From positions 62,001 through 126,000 of the forward strand of contig JAWLEB010000002.1 of the NCBI GenBank assembly GCA_041686375.1: 64,000 bases of DNA. Direction: 5' to 3'. Positions 17,177-25,567 of the stretch are shown one piece after another. Origin of the DNA: JAGXLC01 sp041686375 (GTDB taxonomy: Bacteria > Bacteroidota > Bacteroidia > Bacteroidales > UBA12077). Each line of letters begins with the position of its first letter. The first letter of the stretch is position 1. The notes below the pieces were generated by a model, which saw only the letters and a program-made list of their open reading frames with translations, was not told the origin of the DNA and searched no databases. The position numbers and the translations under genes were made by a program.

Positions 17177-18142
17177 ATGAACAAAAAGGATTTTAAAATA
17201 ATTTTCATGGGAACGCCTGAGTTTGCCGTTGAAAGTTTAAAAGCTTTAACAGATAGCAACTTTAATATTACAGCGGTAGTAACTAACCCTGATAAACCTG
17301 CGGGAAGAGGCCGAAAAATATCAGAGTCACCTGTCAAGCAATTCGCTAAAAAGAAAGGATTCAAAATACTACAGCCCAATAATTTAAGAGAGAAAACATT
17401 TATCGAAGAATTAAATTCACTCAAACCCGACTTGCAAGTTGTTGTAGCTTTTAAAATTCTTCCGCCTGAAGTTTTCACCATACCCAAAAAAGGCACATTT
17501 AATCTTCACGCATCTCTCCTGCCGGATTATCGTGGTGCGGCTCCAATAAATCATGCAATAATCAATGGCGAAAAAAAAACAGGGGTTACCACTTTTTTCC
17601 TGGACGAGAAAGTAGATACCGGAAAAATTATCAATCAAAAAGCTGTTGTTATAAGCAAAGAAGATACAGCCGGCAGCCTACATGATAAACTTATGAAAAA
17701 AGGCAGTAAACTTGTTGTTGAAAGCACCGAGAAAATAATGAGAAATCAATATAAGACCGTTGATCAAAAACAGTTATTGAATGACAAAACAAAAGTTAAG
17801 AAAGCGCCTAAAATATTTAAGAAAGACTGTCAGATCAACTGGCAGAAGCCGGTTAATGAAGTACACAATTTTATACGGGGACTTAGTCCACATCCGGCAG
17901 CATGGACTAAACTTATAAACACCGAAACTTACAGCGCAAAAATTTATGCCGGTTACCCTGAAAAGTCAACTTTTTCTGAAACGCCCGGCAGCATAATAAC
18001 CGACAGTAAAAAACGCCTTAAAGTTGCTTGCCAGAATGGATACTTACATATTCAGGAGATTCAGATAGCAGGTAAAAAAAGGATGAAAACAGAAGAGTTT
18101 TTACGTGGTTTTCAGAAAATATCAGAGTACAGATTCGAATAA
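17177..18142 (+). CDS. fmt: methionyl-tRNA formyltransferase
   Basis: 321 residues, usual length. It formylates initiator Met-tRNA with 10-formyl-tetrahydrofolate. The N-terminal domain shows IIFMGTPEFAV and the signature HASLLPDYRGAAPIN, with the catalytic Asn/His/Asp set (the Asp lies in the VDTG that follows). The C-terminal OB-fold domain begins near residue 205 and has the expected 'NFIRGLSPHPAAWT'. In many bacteria fmt is beside def, but here the deformylase-like gene is 16 kb away. Confidence 0.96.
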   Translation: MNKKDFKIIFMGTPEFAVESLKALTDSNFNITAVVTNPDKPAGRGRKISESPVKQFAKKKGFKILQPNNLREKTFIEELNSLKPDLQVVVAFKILPPEVFTIPKKGTFNLHASLLPDYRGAAPINHAIINGEKKTGVTTFFLDEKVDTGKIINQKAVVISKEDTAGSLHDKLMKKGSKLVVESTEKIMRNQYKTVDQKQLLNDKTKVKKAPKIFKKDCQINWQKPVNEVHNFIRGLSPHPAAWTKLINTETYSAKIYAGYPEKSTFSETPGSIITDSKKRLKVACQNGYLHIQEIQIAGKKRMKTEEFLRGFQKISEYRFE

Positions 18143-18162
18143 AGTTATATCCTGCATTAAGC

Positions 18163-19146
18163 TTACTCCTCATTATCCGGCTTATCCTTTCGCAGGTAAA
18201 TTTTGGTTCCGGTTTCAGGCTCCTCCCCCTTCTCCAAATGGTTTTTCTGATATAATTTCTTTAATTTGATACCATACATCTGCGATATAGAATGCATAGT
18301 ATCACCCTCTTTCACGATATGAACATCATAACCTCTGGCTGCCTTATTACGCTTTGGCTGAAGATATAAAATTTCACCCGGTGTTAATTTATAATCGTTA
18401 TCAAGCTCATTATATTTCCTCAACTCCCAGGAAAGCAAATCCAATTCCTCATTCAAACTATGGAATGTATCTCCCCTTTTAACAATAATATAATCAATTC
18501 TGTTTTTATTATAGACTTTATGCCCGGGAGAAGAAAGGCTAAAATTATCAACATTACCTAAACTATCTTCATTTTTGCTTTCATCTGCATAAACTTCAGT
18601 ATGGTTGTCATATTTATAAAGCTCATAACGCTCAATAAGTTCTATCAACTTATTCGCATACACCGGACTCGTTGCATATCCTGCTTGTTTAAGACCATGG
18701 GCCCATGATTCATAATCGGTTTCCTTATAATTGAAAAGAAATTTATAGCGCTGCGAGCTAGTTAAAAACTCTGAGTGATCATGATAAGACTCGTATGGAT
18801 TATCATATTTCCGGAAACATTCATTCCTCTTATCATCATCATGATATATACTTCTTCCCTGCCAATTATTATGGCATTTAATACCAAAATGATTATTCGC
18901 TTGTCTGGCCAACCTGCTATTTCCATAGTCCGATTCAAGCATCCCCTGAGCAAGAGTTATACTAGCAGGAATTCCGGTTCTTCTCATCTCCCTTATCGCT
19001 AAATCTTTGTAATTTTCAATATAATCAAGACCAGAGAAAGCTTTTTTCTGTTTTGTAACAGATTGCTTGGGAGAACAGGAACTGCCTCCTATAATCAGGA
19101 CAATAAAAAAAAACAGTAATCTTACGCGAGCAATATAATATATCAT
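18163..19146 (-). CDS. glucosaminidase (FlgJ-like) with two LysM domains, probable lipoprotein
   Basis: 327 residues. The N-terminal hydrophobic segment ends in IIGGSSC, a plausible lipobox. Residues ~45-175 form a glucosaminidase domain of the FlgJ/GH73 type, with the catalytic Glu in GMLESDYGNS, a conserved NNHFGIKC, and YESYHDHSEFL further on. Two LysM peptidoglycan-binding modules follow (about 212-258 and 273-320), each starting with 'V-K-x-GDT'. The enzyme should cleave the glycan backbone of peptidoglycan in the periplasm, for growth or septum remodelling. The gene is convergent with fmt (20-base gap) and divergent from cdd. Confidence 0.92.
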   Translation of the reverse strand: MIYYIARVRLLFFFIVLIIGGSSCSPKQSVTKQKKAFSGLDYIENYKDLAIREMRRTGIPASITLAQGMLESDYGNSRLARQANNHFGIKCHNNWQGRSIYHDDDKRNECFRKYDNPYESYHDHSEFLTSSQRYKFLFNYKETDYESWAHGLKQAGYATSPVYANKLIELIERYELYKYDNHTEVYADESKNEDSLGNVDNFSLSSPGHKVYNKNRIDYIIVKRGDTFHSLNEELDLLSWELRKYNELDNDYKLTPGEILYLQPKRNKAARGYDVHIVKEGDTMHSISQMYGIKLKKLYQKNHLEKGEEPETGTKIYLRKDKPDNEE

Positions 19147-19195
19147 TACATAGGGAGTTTTCCAATAGCAAATTCTTTGTTCAAAGATAAAATTT

Positions 19196-19203
19196 TATCT
19201 TTG
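19196..19203 (+). promoter_or_regulatory. -7 box upstream of cdd
   Basis: TATCTTTG matches TAnnTTTG, with a TTTG at 19176-19179 sixteen bases upstream as a possible -33 element. Transcription would begin near 19210. This excludes the longer reading frame opening at 19177 and supports a start at 19240. Confidence 0.5.
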
Positions 19204-19239
19204 GTGGACAATATAAATCTTTTTCAAAAAGAACAACAA

Positions 19240-19725
19240 ATGAACCCTATGGAAATTAAATCTATTTTCTCTGAATACAAATCACTAGATGAGCTTATTC
19301 CAAAAGAGGTGAATTTAGTTAAAAATGCGATTGAAAGCAGCAAAAAGGCATATGCACCCTATTCGACTTTCAAAGTAGGAGCTGCATTACTTTTAGCAAA
19401 TAATGAAATTATTCAAGGGAATAATCAGGAAAATGCTGCTTATCCTTCCGGCTTATGCGCAGAAAGAATAGCTGTTTTTTATGCAAATGCCAAATATCCT
19501 GATACTACAATCATAACTTTAGCCATCACAGCAAGAAAAAACGACAAAATAATTAAACACCCCTTCTCTCCATGCGGTTCATGTCTCCAGGTACTTTTAG
19601 AAACAGAGAAGCGTTTTGAGCAAAATATTGAAATTATATTGTACGGTAGTGAAAAAATCATTAAAGCTTCAAATGTAGAACAGTTTCTACCTTTGAACTT
19701 TGACAGAAAAAGTATGAAAGAATAG
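19240..19725 (+). CDS. cdd: cytidine deaminase
   Basis: 161 residues from ATG 19240 (19249 is an alternative; 19177 would lie upstream of the likely transcription start). It deaminates cytidine and deoxycytidine in pyrimidine salvage. The zinc site is intact: CAER with the catalytic Glu, and PCGSC with the other two Cys ligands. The substrate-binding FKVGAALL and NNQENAAYPSGLCAE segments are typical of the homotetrameric class. The N-terminal SIFSEYKSLDEL helix is characteristic of Bacteroidota homologues. Confidence 0.94.
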   Translation: MNPMEIKSIFSEYKSLDELIPKEVNLVKNAIESSKKAYAPYSTFKVGAALLLANNEIIQGNNQENAAYPSGLCAERIAVFYANAKYPDTTIITLAITARKNDKIIKHPFSPCGSCLQVLLETEKRFEQNIEIILYGSEKIIKASNVEQFLPLNFDRKSMKE

Positions 19726-19730
19726 TTCTT

Positions 19731-21209
19731 TTAATATTTGGCTAATATCTTCATAAATTCAGCATTTGGATATATCCCCTCAGGATCTTTCGAATATTCA
19801 GGCTTTAGTCTGTCTACAAAATACATATCAATCTCTTCATCTATATTTTTTACTTTTATTTTCCCCCTGTATGTACATTCAAAATAATCAGCAATATATG
19901 AATAGGTTATTCCTGACACATTTACTTTCCCGATTGCGCTGGTATCTTCCATTCTACTTGCCGTATTTACAGCTTTCCCCCAAATATCATATGCAAACTT
20001 TTTGCTACCAATAACTCCAGCTGTAACCTCTCCTGTATGTATTCCCAGTCTCAAATTCCATGGCTCTTTACCTTCTTTTTCTTTCTCCACGCCCATATCT
20101 TTGATTACCTTTTGAAACTCTAACCCAACTAATGTCACATCAATAGGGTTACTACGATTTTTAAGAGGCAAACCGCCGGCACACATATAAGCATCTCCAA
20201 TTGTTTTTATCTTCTCAACAAAATGCTTATCAAGAATCTCATCAAACTTCTGGATGTACTGGTTCAGCTCATAAATCAAATCTTTTGTTGAATATATTCG
20301 GGTTAAACTAGTAAAATTTTCAAAATCGGCAAATAAAATAGAAACCATCTTATATTTACGCGTCCTTGCCTGCCCTTTTTTCTTCAATTGTTCAGCAACT
20401 TCAAAAGGCAAAATATTAAGCAACAGTTCATCAGACTTCTTTTTTTCTTCCCGTAAGTCAGTTATATCTGATTCTACTGCGATAATCTTAACAAGATATT
20501 TTTGTTCATTATAGACTGGATTTAAAGTAGTCTGTATCCATTTATTGTGTTGTGGGGTAGTTATTTCATGTTCAAAAGCCAATCCTGTAGTTTTTTCATT
20601 ATTTTTAAACTGATTCAAAGCATTCTTTAACTTTTTACTTCCTTCGGAAAAAATTTCATGATGATACTTTGATAAATATTCTTCTATATTCAAACCATAG
20701 ATCTCTTTGAACCCTTCATTTACCCATTCAATCTCTCCGTCAGGATAAAAAATAATGACCGCATTACCAATATTTTTGGCAACCTGAGATAAATTACTTA
20801 AATGCTCATTAGCCTCTAAGAGTTCATTTATATAGTAATTGCGGTTAAATATAGTCTCTAATCGTAAAACTAACTCTTCAGCCTTAAACGGTTTAAATAT
20901 AAAGTCGGAAATCCCTATGTCAAAGTAAAATTTAATCTTATCAGAGTCAAAGAGTGGTGTTATCAGAATAACAGGAATATCCAACGTATGCCTGTCTTGT
21001 TTTAATGATTTTAATGCTTTGGAGCCATCATTTTCTAAAACCGATGAATCTATAACGACACCTTTGGGATTGTAAACTTTTGATTTTTCGTAAATTTTTT
21101 CTTTTTCAACCTCGATTAGCTCCACGGGTTGGCCATTAATACCGGATAAATCACATAGATGATTTATGATGGAATGAGTCTCATCAACAATAATAATCTT
21201 GCTACTCAT
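19731..21209 (-). CDS. response regulator-PAS-class III adenylate cyclase
   Basis: 492 residues, cytoplasmic. Residues 1-125 are a receiver domain: the acidic pocket is reduced to VDE, the putative phospho-Asp is in GVVIDSS, and the conserved Lys is in IFKPF. Residues ~130-260 are a PAS domain (NAVIIFYPDGEIEWVNEGF) with a PAC-like end. A short coiled linker (KSDELLLNILPFEVAEQLKKK), typical of cyclase signalling helices, leads to the cyclase domain at ~285-475. Metal Asp residues are in FADFENFT and KTIGDAYM. The Lys of KTIGD and the Asp of YDIWG indicate ATP rather than GTP specificity. It should make cAMP in response to phosphorylation and/or a PAS signal. No partner kinase is adjacent. Convergent with cdd. 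Confidence 0.9.
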   Translation of the reverse strand: MSSKIIIVDETHSIINHLCDLSGINGQPVELIEVEKEKIYEKSKVYNPKGVVIDSSVLENDGSKALKSLKQDRHTLDIPVILITPLFDSDKIKFYFDIGISDFIFKPFKAEELVLRLETIFNRNYYINELLEANEHLSNLSQVAKNIGNAVIIFYPDGEIEWVNEGFKEIYGLNIEEYLSKYHHEIFSEGSKKLKNALNQFKNNEKTTGLAFEHEITTPQHNKWIQTTLNPVYNEQKYLVKIIAVESDITDLREEKKKSDELLLNILPFEVAEQLKKKGQARTRKYKMVSILFADFENFTSLTRIYSTKDLIYELNQYIQKFDEILDKHFVEKIKTIGDAYMCAGGLPLKNRSNPIDVTLVGLEFQKVIKDMGVEKEKEGKEPWNLRLGIHTGEVTAGVIGSKKFAYDIWGKAVNTASRMEDTSAIGKVNVSGITYSYIADYFECTYRGKIKVKNIDEEIDMYFVDRLKPEYSKDPEGIYPNAEFMKILAKY

Positions 21210-21328
21210 GTGAGTTAAAAGTAAACAGTTTTTCTATAAACACATAATTTAATGGTGAATAATCTAACCTTTTAAAATGGCTAATATAGCATAAACAAAT
21301 AAATTCTCAAAATAAAAGGTCATAAACA

Positions 21329-22021
21329 TTATTTCTCTTCAGAGTTTTCATCAAGTAAATCCGGACGATATTTTTTTGTCCTTTCTATAGCCGTTTTCTC
21401 TTTCCATTTTTCAATTTCTCCGAAATTACCTGAAAGCAAAACATCAGGGACTTTCCAATCCTTGTATTTTGCTGGCCGAGTATATAAAGGCGGAGCAAGA
21501 ATATTATCCTGAAACGAATCCGTTAAAGCACTGGTTTCATCTCCAATTACTCCAGGAAGAAGTCGGACTAAACTGTCTACAATTACTGCTGCTGCCAGCT
21601 CACCACCAGTCAAGACATAATCGCCAATGGATATTTCTTTCGTCACTAGATAATCTCTAACCCTCTGATCTACTCCTTTATAATGTCCACAGAGAACAAT
21701 AATATTTCTCGTAGTTGCTAATCTGTTTGCTTCTTTTTGATTGTACAATTCACCCTCCGGTGCGGTAAAAATTATTTCATCATAAGAGCGTTGTTTTTTA
21801 AGGGCTTCAATCGCCCGATCAATTGGTTCAATTTTCATAACCATCCCTGCTCCCCCACCAAAAGCATAATCATCAACATTTCTGTGCTTATCATGAGAAT
21901 AATCCCGCAAATTGTGAATTTGAATATCTACTGCTTCTTTTTCCCTACCGCGCTTAATGATTGACTGATTCAGAGGTCCGTTAAAAATTTCCGGTATGGC
22001 CGTGAGAATATCTATACGCAT
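21329..22021 (-). CDS. trmD: tRNA (guanine-37-N1)-methyltransferase
   Basis: 230 residues. It methylates G37 of tRNAs with a G36 to prevent frameshifting. The knotted SPOUT core is evident: IIVLCGHYKGVDQRV, then SIGDYVLTGGELAA, and LLPGVIGDETS. The N-terminus MRIDILTAIPEIF and the YDEIIFTAPEGELYNQ segment are typical. It is not in the rpsP-rimM-trmD-rplS cluster seen in other phyla. It has its own -7 box very close to the start, so the mRNA leader would be very short. Confidence 0.96.
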   Translation of the reverse strand: MRIDILTAIPEIFNGPLNQSIIKRGREKEAVDIQIHNLRDYSHDKHRNVDDYAFGGGAGMVMKIEPIDRAIEALKKQRSYDEIIFTAPEGELYNQKEANRLATTRNIIVLCGHYKGVDQRVRDYLVTKEISIGDYVLTGGELAAAVIVDSLVRLLPGVIGDETSALTDSFQDNILAPPLYTRPAKYKDWKVPDVLLSGNFGEIEKWKEKTAIERTKKYRPDLLDENSEEK

Positions 22022-22031
22022 GTTTTTATTA

Positions 22032-22039
22032 CAAAATTA
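22032..22039 (-). promoter_or_regulatory. -7 box upstream of trmD
   Basis: On the reverse strand TAATTTTG matches TAnnTTTG and ends 10 bases before the trmD ATG, implying an almost leaderless transcript. Confidence 0.4.
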
Positions 22040-22144
22040 TGAATAAGATTTAATTTAACATTATTTTTTAAGATATATGTCAAATTGGCAGATAAAACAA
22101 AAATTGTGTGTCACAATGTCTTGATTTTCCAATGTTTTAGTTTC

Positions 22145-22159
22145 TGGCACAACAATTGA
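22145..22159 (+). promoter_or_regulatory. possible sigma-54-like promoter of hsp20
   Basis: TGGCAC-N5-TTGA has the -24 element and spacing of a sigma-54 promoter, but the -12 element has GA instead of GC. It lies 60 bases before the hsp20 ATG, and no exact TAnnTTTG is seen in that gap. A sigma-54 activator gene is present at 31794, but no link is shown. Confidence 0.25.
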
Positions 22160-22218
22160 CTTTATGTAATCAAAATTAATTTAGAATTAAACCAAATAAA
22201 AATTAAAACCATTGACTT

Positions 22219-22653
22219 ATGACACTATTAAGAACTTACAGAAGACCGATAATGCAAAAAAGATCTGAAACAGATTTTTCAGACATTTTTAATCGTTTTT
22301 TCAATGAAGAAAAAATGGACCCATGCCAGTATTTTGCCATACCACCGGCAAATATAAGTGAAAATGAGGATAATTTTATAATTGAATTGGCTGTGCCGGG
22401 TTATGAAAAAAAGGATTTTAACCTTGAGCTTAATGAAAATATCCTGACCCTTTCTCTAAATAAAAATTTAGATGAGAACAAAGAATATGTGCGCAAAGAG
22501 TTTCAATTTAACGAGTTCAGAAGAAAATTCAAGCTTTCTGACAAAGTGGACAAAGAAAATATTACCGGGCACTATAAAAATGGTTTATTAGTAGTAAGCA
22601 TTCCAAAAAAGAAATCATCCACAAAAGTTAACCGGTCTATAAAAATCGAATAA
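22219..22653 (+). CDS. small heat shock protein, Hsp20/alpha-crystallin family
   Basis: 144 residues. A holdase chaperone that binds unfolding proteins as large oligomers. The alpha-crystallin domain spans about residues 45-135, with FIIELAVPGYEKKDFNLEL, the EFRRKFKLSDKV strand and NGLLVVSIPKK near the end. There is no C-terminal I-x-I extension beyond RSIKIE, which ends in a usable I-K-I. The gene is monocistronic, preceded by an unusual promoter region and followed by a strong hairpin. Confidence 0.95.
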   Translation: MTLLRTYRRPIMQKRSETDFSDIFNRFFNEEKMDPCQYFAIPPANISENEDNFIIELAVPGYEKKDFNLELNENILTLSLNKNLDENKEYVRKEFQFNEFRRKFKLSDKVDKENITGHYKNGLLVVSIPKKKSSTKVNRSIKIE

Positions 22654-22679
22654 GCCTGATAAATCCTCAATTGAAAAAC

Positions 22680-22735
22680 AATAATGGTTTTCAGCAGGGT
22701 GTATATTTACATCATGCTGAAAACCTTATTATTTT
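22680..22735 (+). terminator. terminator of hsp20
   Basis: AATAATGGTTTTCAGCA pairs with TGCTGAAAACCTTATT (one bulged base) around an 18-base loop, followed by a T-rich tail. Confidence 0.75.
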
Positions 22736-22800
22736 AAATTGTCAAAGAATCCATAGTCAATTCTCAGGGCAATTAATAGACAATATTCAATTTAAAAGGA

Positions 22801-23400
22801 TTATCTCTTAATATATTCATCAAAGATACTTTTGATTTTGTCACTATGCCAATTGACTGCCCCTTCTTTGCTTAAAATTAATTTTTCATTACTGATAAAC
22901 ATGGATGTGGGCAACACATAATATGACAAAACTCCCTGGGGAGATGATGTAATACGAAATACGGGTAAATCGTACTCATGCTTATTCATAAAAGCCTGAG
23001 TCTCAGACAATGGTTCCCTGGAAATGAATAAAAAATTAACGTCATCTTTATAATCCTCGTATAATTTTTTCAAAACAGGCATTTCAGCCTTGCAAGGAGG
23101 ACACCAGGTAGCCCAGTAATTGATAAAAACCGGTTTATCACTGAAATCGTTTAAGTGTTGCGTTTCCCCTTCCACATCGACAAATTGCAAACTTCCCGGA
23201 GATTTTATAGCTTCATTATCTTCGTTAGTTTTTACTGAAGTCACGTACATGCGAATTTTTGAGGCATATGTCATAACCTCTTTTCGTGTTGCAGGTATAA
23301 TAACAGATATAATAAGAAGCACGAATATAATATCCAAGATCTTATTGAAAAGCTTCTGAGATTTAAATTTTTCTATCTGCTTTTGAATTATCTTCTTCAT
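22801..23400 (-). CDS. membrane-anchored TlpA/ResA-like thioredoxin
   Basis: 199 residues. A single N-terminal membrane segment (about 20-40) anchors a periplasmic thioredoxin-fold domain. The active site is WATWCPPCKAEMP (CPPC), the usual TlpA/ResA reductase motif, and the cis-Pro loop is VLPTSMF. It should reduce disulfides outside the membrane, for example in cytochrome c maturation or protein repair. It follows the nitroreductase gene by 57 bases on the same strand and may be co-transcribed with it. Confidence 0.88.
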   Translation of the reverse strand: MKKIIQKQIEKFKSQKLFNKILDIIFVLLIISVIIPATRKEVMTYASKIRMYVTSVKTNEDNEAIKSPGSLQFVDVEGETQHLNDFSDKPVFINYWATWCPPCKAEMPVLKKLYEDYKDDVNFLFISREPLSETQAFMNKHEYDLPVFRITSSPQGVLSYYVLPTSMFISNEKLILSKEGAVNWHSDKIKSIFDEYIKR

Positions 23401-23457
23401 TATTCTTTATTTAATTGATAAGCAGTGTTTTGTGAATCTTTGCGGATGAGACTCCCA

Positions 23458-24042
23458 TTAAAATGCTTTGTTAAAAACAAAGTCCTTTATCTCTCTTCTC
23501 GTTCTGGGTTTTTGTTCTTTCTGCTGCAAGTCTTCGGGAAATTTCTCAAAAACACCTTTATACCCCATAGCCATCATAGCGACAGGTTTATGCGTTCTGG
23601 GAATATTCAGGATTTCCCGTGCCTTTTTTTTATAATAACCACCCATCTGATGTACATATACATCTAATGCAGTAGCTTGTAATAATAAATTTCCCATAGC
23701 CATACCAACATCATGAAAAGCATAAGGGTTTTCTTTATGTGTGGTGGGAGAAATCATATTAGCCACACTCAAAACTAAAACAGGGGCATGCCGGGCCTTT
23801 CTTTTATTATCATCCATTAAGGTTTCAAATAATGCTTTGTAAACCGAATCTTGTCCTTTCCGTCCATAAATAAAATTCCAGGGCTGATCATTAAAGCTGG
23901 AGGGTGCCCATCTTGCGGCTTCAAAAAGTCTGAAAAGCACATCATCACCAATCTGTTGATCAGAAAATATTACAGGACTATAGCGTTTTTGTATAACTTC
24001 ATAAACTAAATCTGCTTTTTCTTCCTCTTTTATCATAAACAA
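23458..24042 (-). CDS. nitroreductase family flavoprotein
   Basis: 194 residues. FMN-dependent NAD(P)H oxidoreductase fold: N-terminal VIQKRYSPVIF with the FMN-phosphate Arg, the AARWAPSSFNDQPWNFIYG motif, and the C-terminal PRTHKPVAMMAMGYKG. Members reduce nitro groups, quinones or flavins. The physiological substrate cannot be inferred. The start is either the first Met or the Met two codons later (24036). It heads a possible two-gene unit with the TlpA-like protein. Confidence 0.9.
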   Translation of the reverse strand: MFMIKEEEKADLVYEVIQKRYSPVIFSDQQIGDDVLFRLFEAARWAPSSFNDQPWNFIYGRKGQDSVYKALFETLMDDNKRKARHAPVLVLSVANMISPTTHKENPYAFHDVGMAMGNLLLQATALDVYVHQMGGYYKKKAREILNIPRTHKPVAMMAMGYKGVFEKFPEDLQQKEQKPRTRREIKDFVFNKAF

Positions 24043-24180
24043 TTAGATTTCTGGTTTTTAAATTAAATCTTCAATTAATATTTTATTAAAACAAACAAAT
24101 ACACTTACATTTACTACTTCACGTAAAAATATTTGAATGTTATAAAATACATATTTTAATACAAAAATATTAAGATAAGG

Positions 24181-24212
24181 TTTGATTATCAAAAAACTTT
24201 TCATTAGCATTG
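24181..24212 (+). promoter_or_regulatory. promoter of rocD (-33 TTTG, -7 TAGCATTG)
   Basis: TTTG at 24181 and TAGCATTG at 24205 are separated by 20 bases, the expected spacing. The -7 box differs from TAnnTTTG at one position. The gene starts 43 bases downstream. Confidence 0.45.
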
Positions 24213-24255
24213 TGCCCCTGAAACAATTATTATTAACCGATGAAATATAAGGGAT

Positions 24256-25476
24256 ATGGCAAAAATGACCACGCATGATTACATAAAAAAAGAAAAGCAA
24301 TTTGGTGCTCACAACTATCACCCGTTACCTGTTGTGTTAGACAAAGGTGAAGGTGTATATGTTTGGGATGTTGAAGGAAAAAAATACTACGATTTTTTAG
24401 CAGCGTATTCTGCTCTTAATCAAGGGCATTCTCATCCCAAAATTGTCAATGCGCTAACAGAGCAAGCCCAAAAACTTGCTTTGACCTCCAGAGCATTTCA
24501 TAATAGTGTTCTGGGTGAATATGAAGAATATGTAACCAAGTATTTTGGTTATGATAAAGTTTTACCAATGAACACCGGTGCAGAGGCAGACGAAACTGCC
24601 CTTAAACTATGCAGAAAGTGGGCTTATAAGAAGAAAGGAATTCCTGAAAATGAAGCTAAAATCATTGTATGCGAAAACAATTTTCATGGAAGAACCATTA
24701 CAATAGTTTCTATGTCAACAGATCCTGATGCAAGAAAAGACTATGGCCCTTATACTCCGGGATTTGTAACTATTCCATTTAATGATCCAGAAGCACTTGA
24801 AAAAGAACTTCAGGATCCTAATATTGCCGGTTTCCTTGTTGAACCTATTCAAGGTGAAGCTGGCGTACATGTTCCGGATGAAGGATATTTGAAAAAAACC
24901 TATGAATTATGTAAAAAACATAATGTCCTGTTTATGGCTGATGAAGTACAGTCAGGAATTGCAAGAACAGGCAATCTCCTGGCATGCGACCACGAAGGCA
25001 TAAGACCTGATGTTTTAATTCTAGGCAAGGCAATATCTGGAGGTCTATACCCTGTATCAGCAGTATTAGCAGATGATGATATTATGCTAACTATTCAGCC
25101 TGGTGAGCATGGCTCAACCTTTGGAGGTAATCCCATCGCTTCAAAAGTTGCGATTGCAGCCCTACAAGTTGTTAAAGAAGAAAATCTTGCTGAAAATGCA
25201 GAAAAGTTGGGGAAGATATTTAGAGAGGAGTTCAGAAGCATCGAATCTGAAATGATCCAAGAGGTACGGGGAAAAGGATTGCTCAATGCAGTTGTTATCA
25301 GGAATAAAGCAGGTAAAACTGCATGGGATGTATGCGTCTCAATGAAAGAAAATGGTGTACTAGCTAAACCAACACATGGCAACATTATCCGTTTCGCTCC
25401 TCCATTGATTATCAACGAGGAACAACTGCGTGATGCAATGAATAAAATCAAAGAAACATTTAAAGAATACGAATAA
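24256..25476 (+). CDS. rocD: ornithine-oxo-acid aminotransferase
   Basis: 406 residues, class III PLP aminotransferase. It moves the delta-amino group of ornithine to 2-oxoglutarate, giving glutamate semialdehyde in arginine/ornithine breakdown or proline synthesis. Ornithine aminotransferase features are visible: GAHNYHPLPVVLDKGEG, YDFLAAYSALNQGHSHPKI, LPMNTGAEADETALKL, the NNFHGRTI motif, ADEVQSGIARTG and the PLP lysine in LGKAISGG. A clean promoter precedes it and a strong terminator follows, so it is monocistronic. Confidence 0.95.
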   Translation: MAKMTTHDYIKKEKQFGAHNYHPLPVVLDKGEGVYVWDVEGKKYYDFLAAYSALNQGHSHPKIVNALTEQAQKLALTSRAFHNSVLGEYEEYVTKYFGYDKVLPMNTGAEADETALKLCRKWAYKKKGIPENEAKIIVCENNFHGRTITIVSMSTDPDARKDYGPYTPGFVTIPFNDPEALEKELQDPNIAGFLVEPIQGEAGVHVPDEGYLKKTYELCKKHNVLFMADEVQSGIARTGNLLACDHEGIRPDVLILGKAISGGLYPVSAVLADDDIMLTIQPGEHGSTFGGNPIASKVAIAALQVVKEENLAENAEKLGKIFREEFRSIESEMIQEVRGKGLLNAVVIRNKAGKTAWDVCVSMKENGVLAKPTHGNIIRFAPPLIINEEQLRDAMNKIKETFKEYE

Positions 25477-25506
25477 ACATCTATCTGTAAATTAAACTGT
25501 ACAATC

Positions 25507-25542
25507 AAAAAGCTGTCTATTAATCATTAGACAGCTTTTTTT
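25507..25542 (+). terminator. terminator of rocD
   Basis: AAAAAGCTGTCTA / TAGACAGCTTTTTTT, a perfect 12-13 bp stem with a short loop and T-run. Confidence 0.93.
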
Positions 25543-25567
25543 CACTTACAATAAAATTAAAATAACT

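Noticed and set aside
24058..24321. 87-codon reverse frame between the nitroreductase and rocD
   Set aside because: It covers the rocD promoter and start, is Phe/Ile/Val-biased, and has no recognisable domain.
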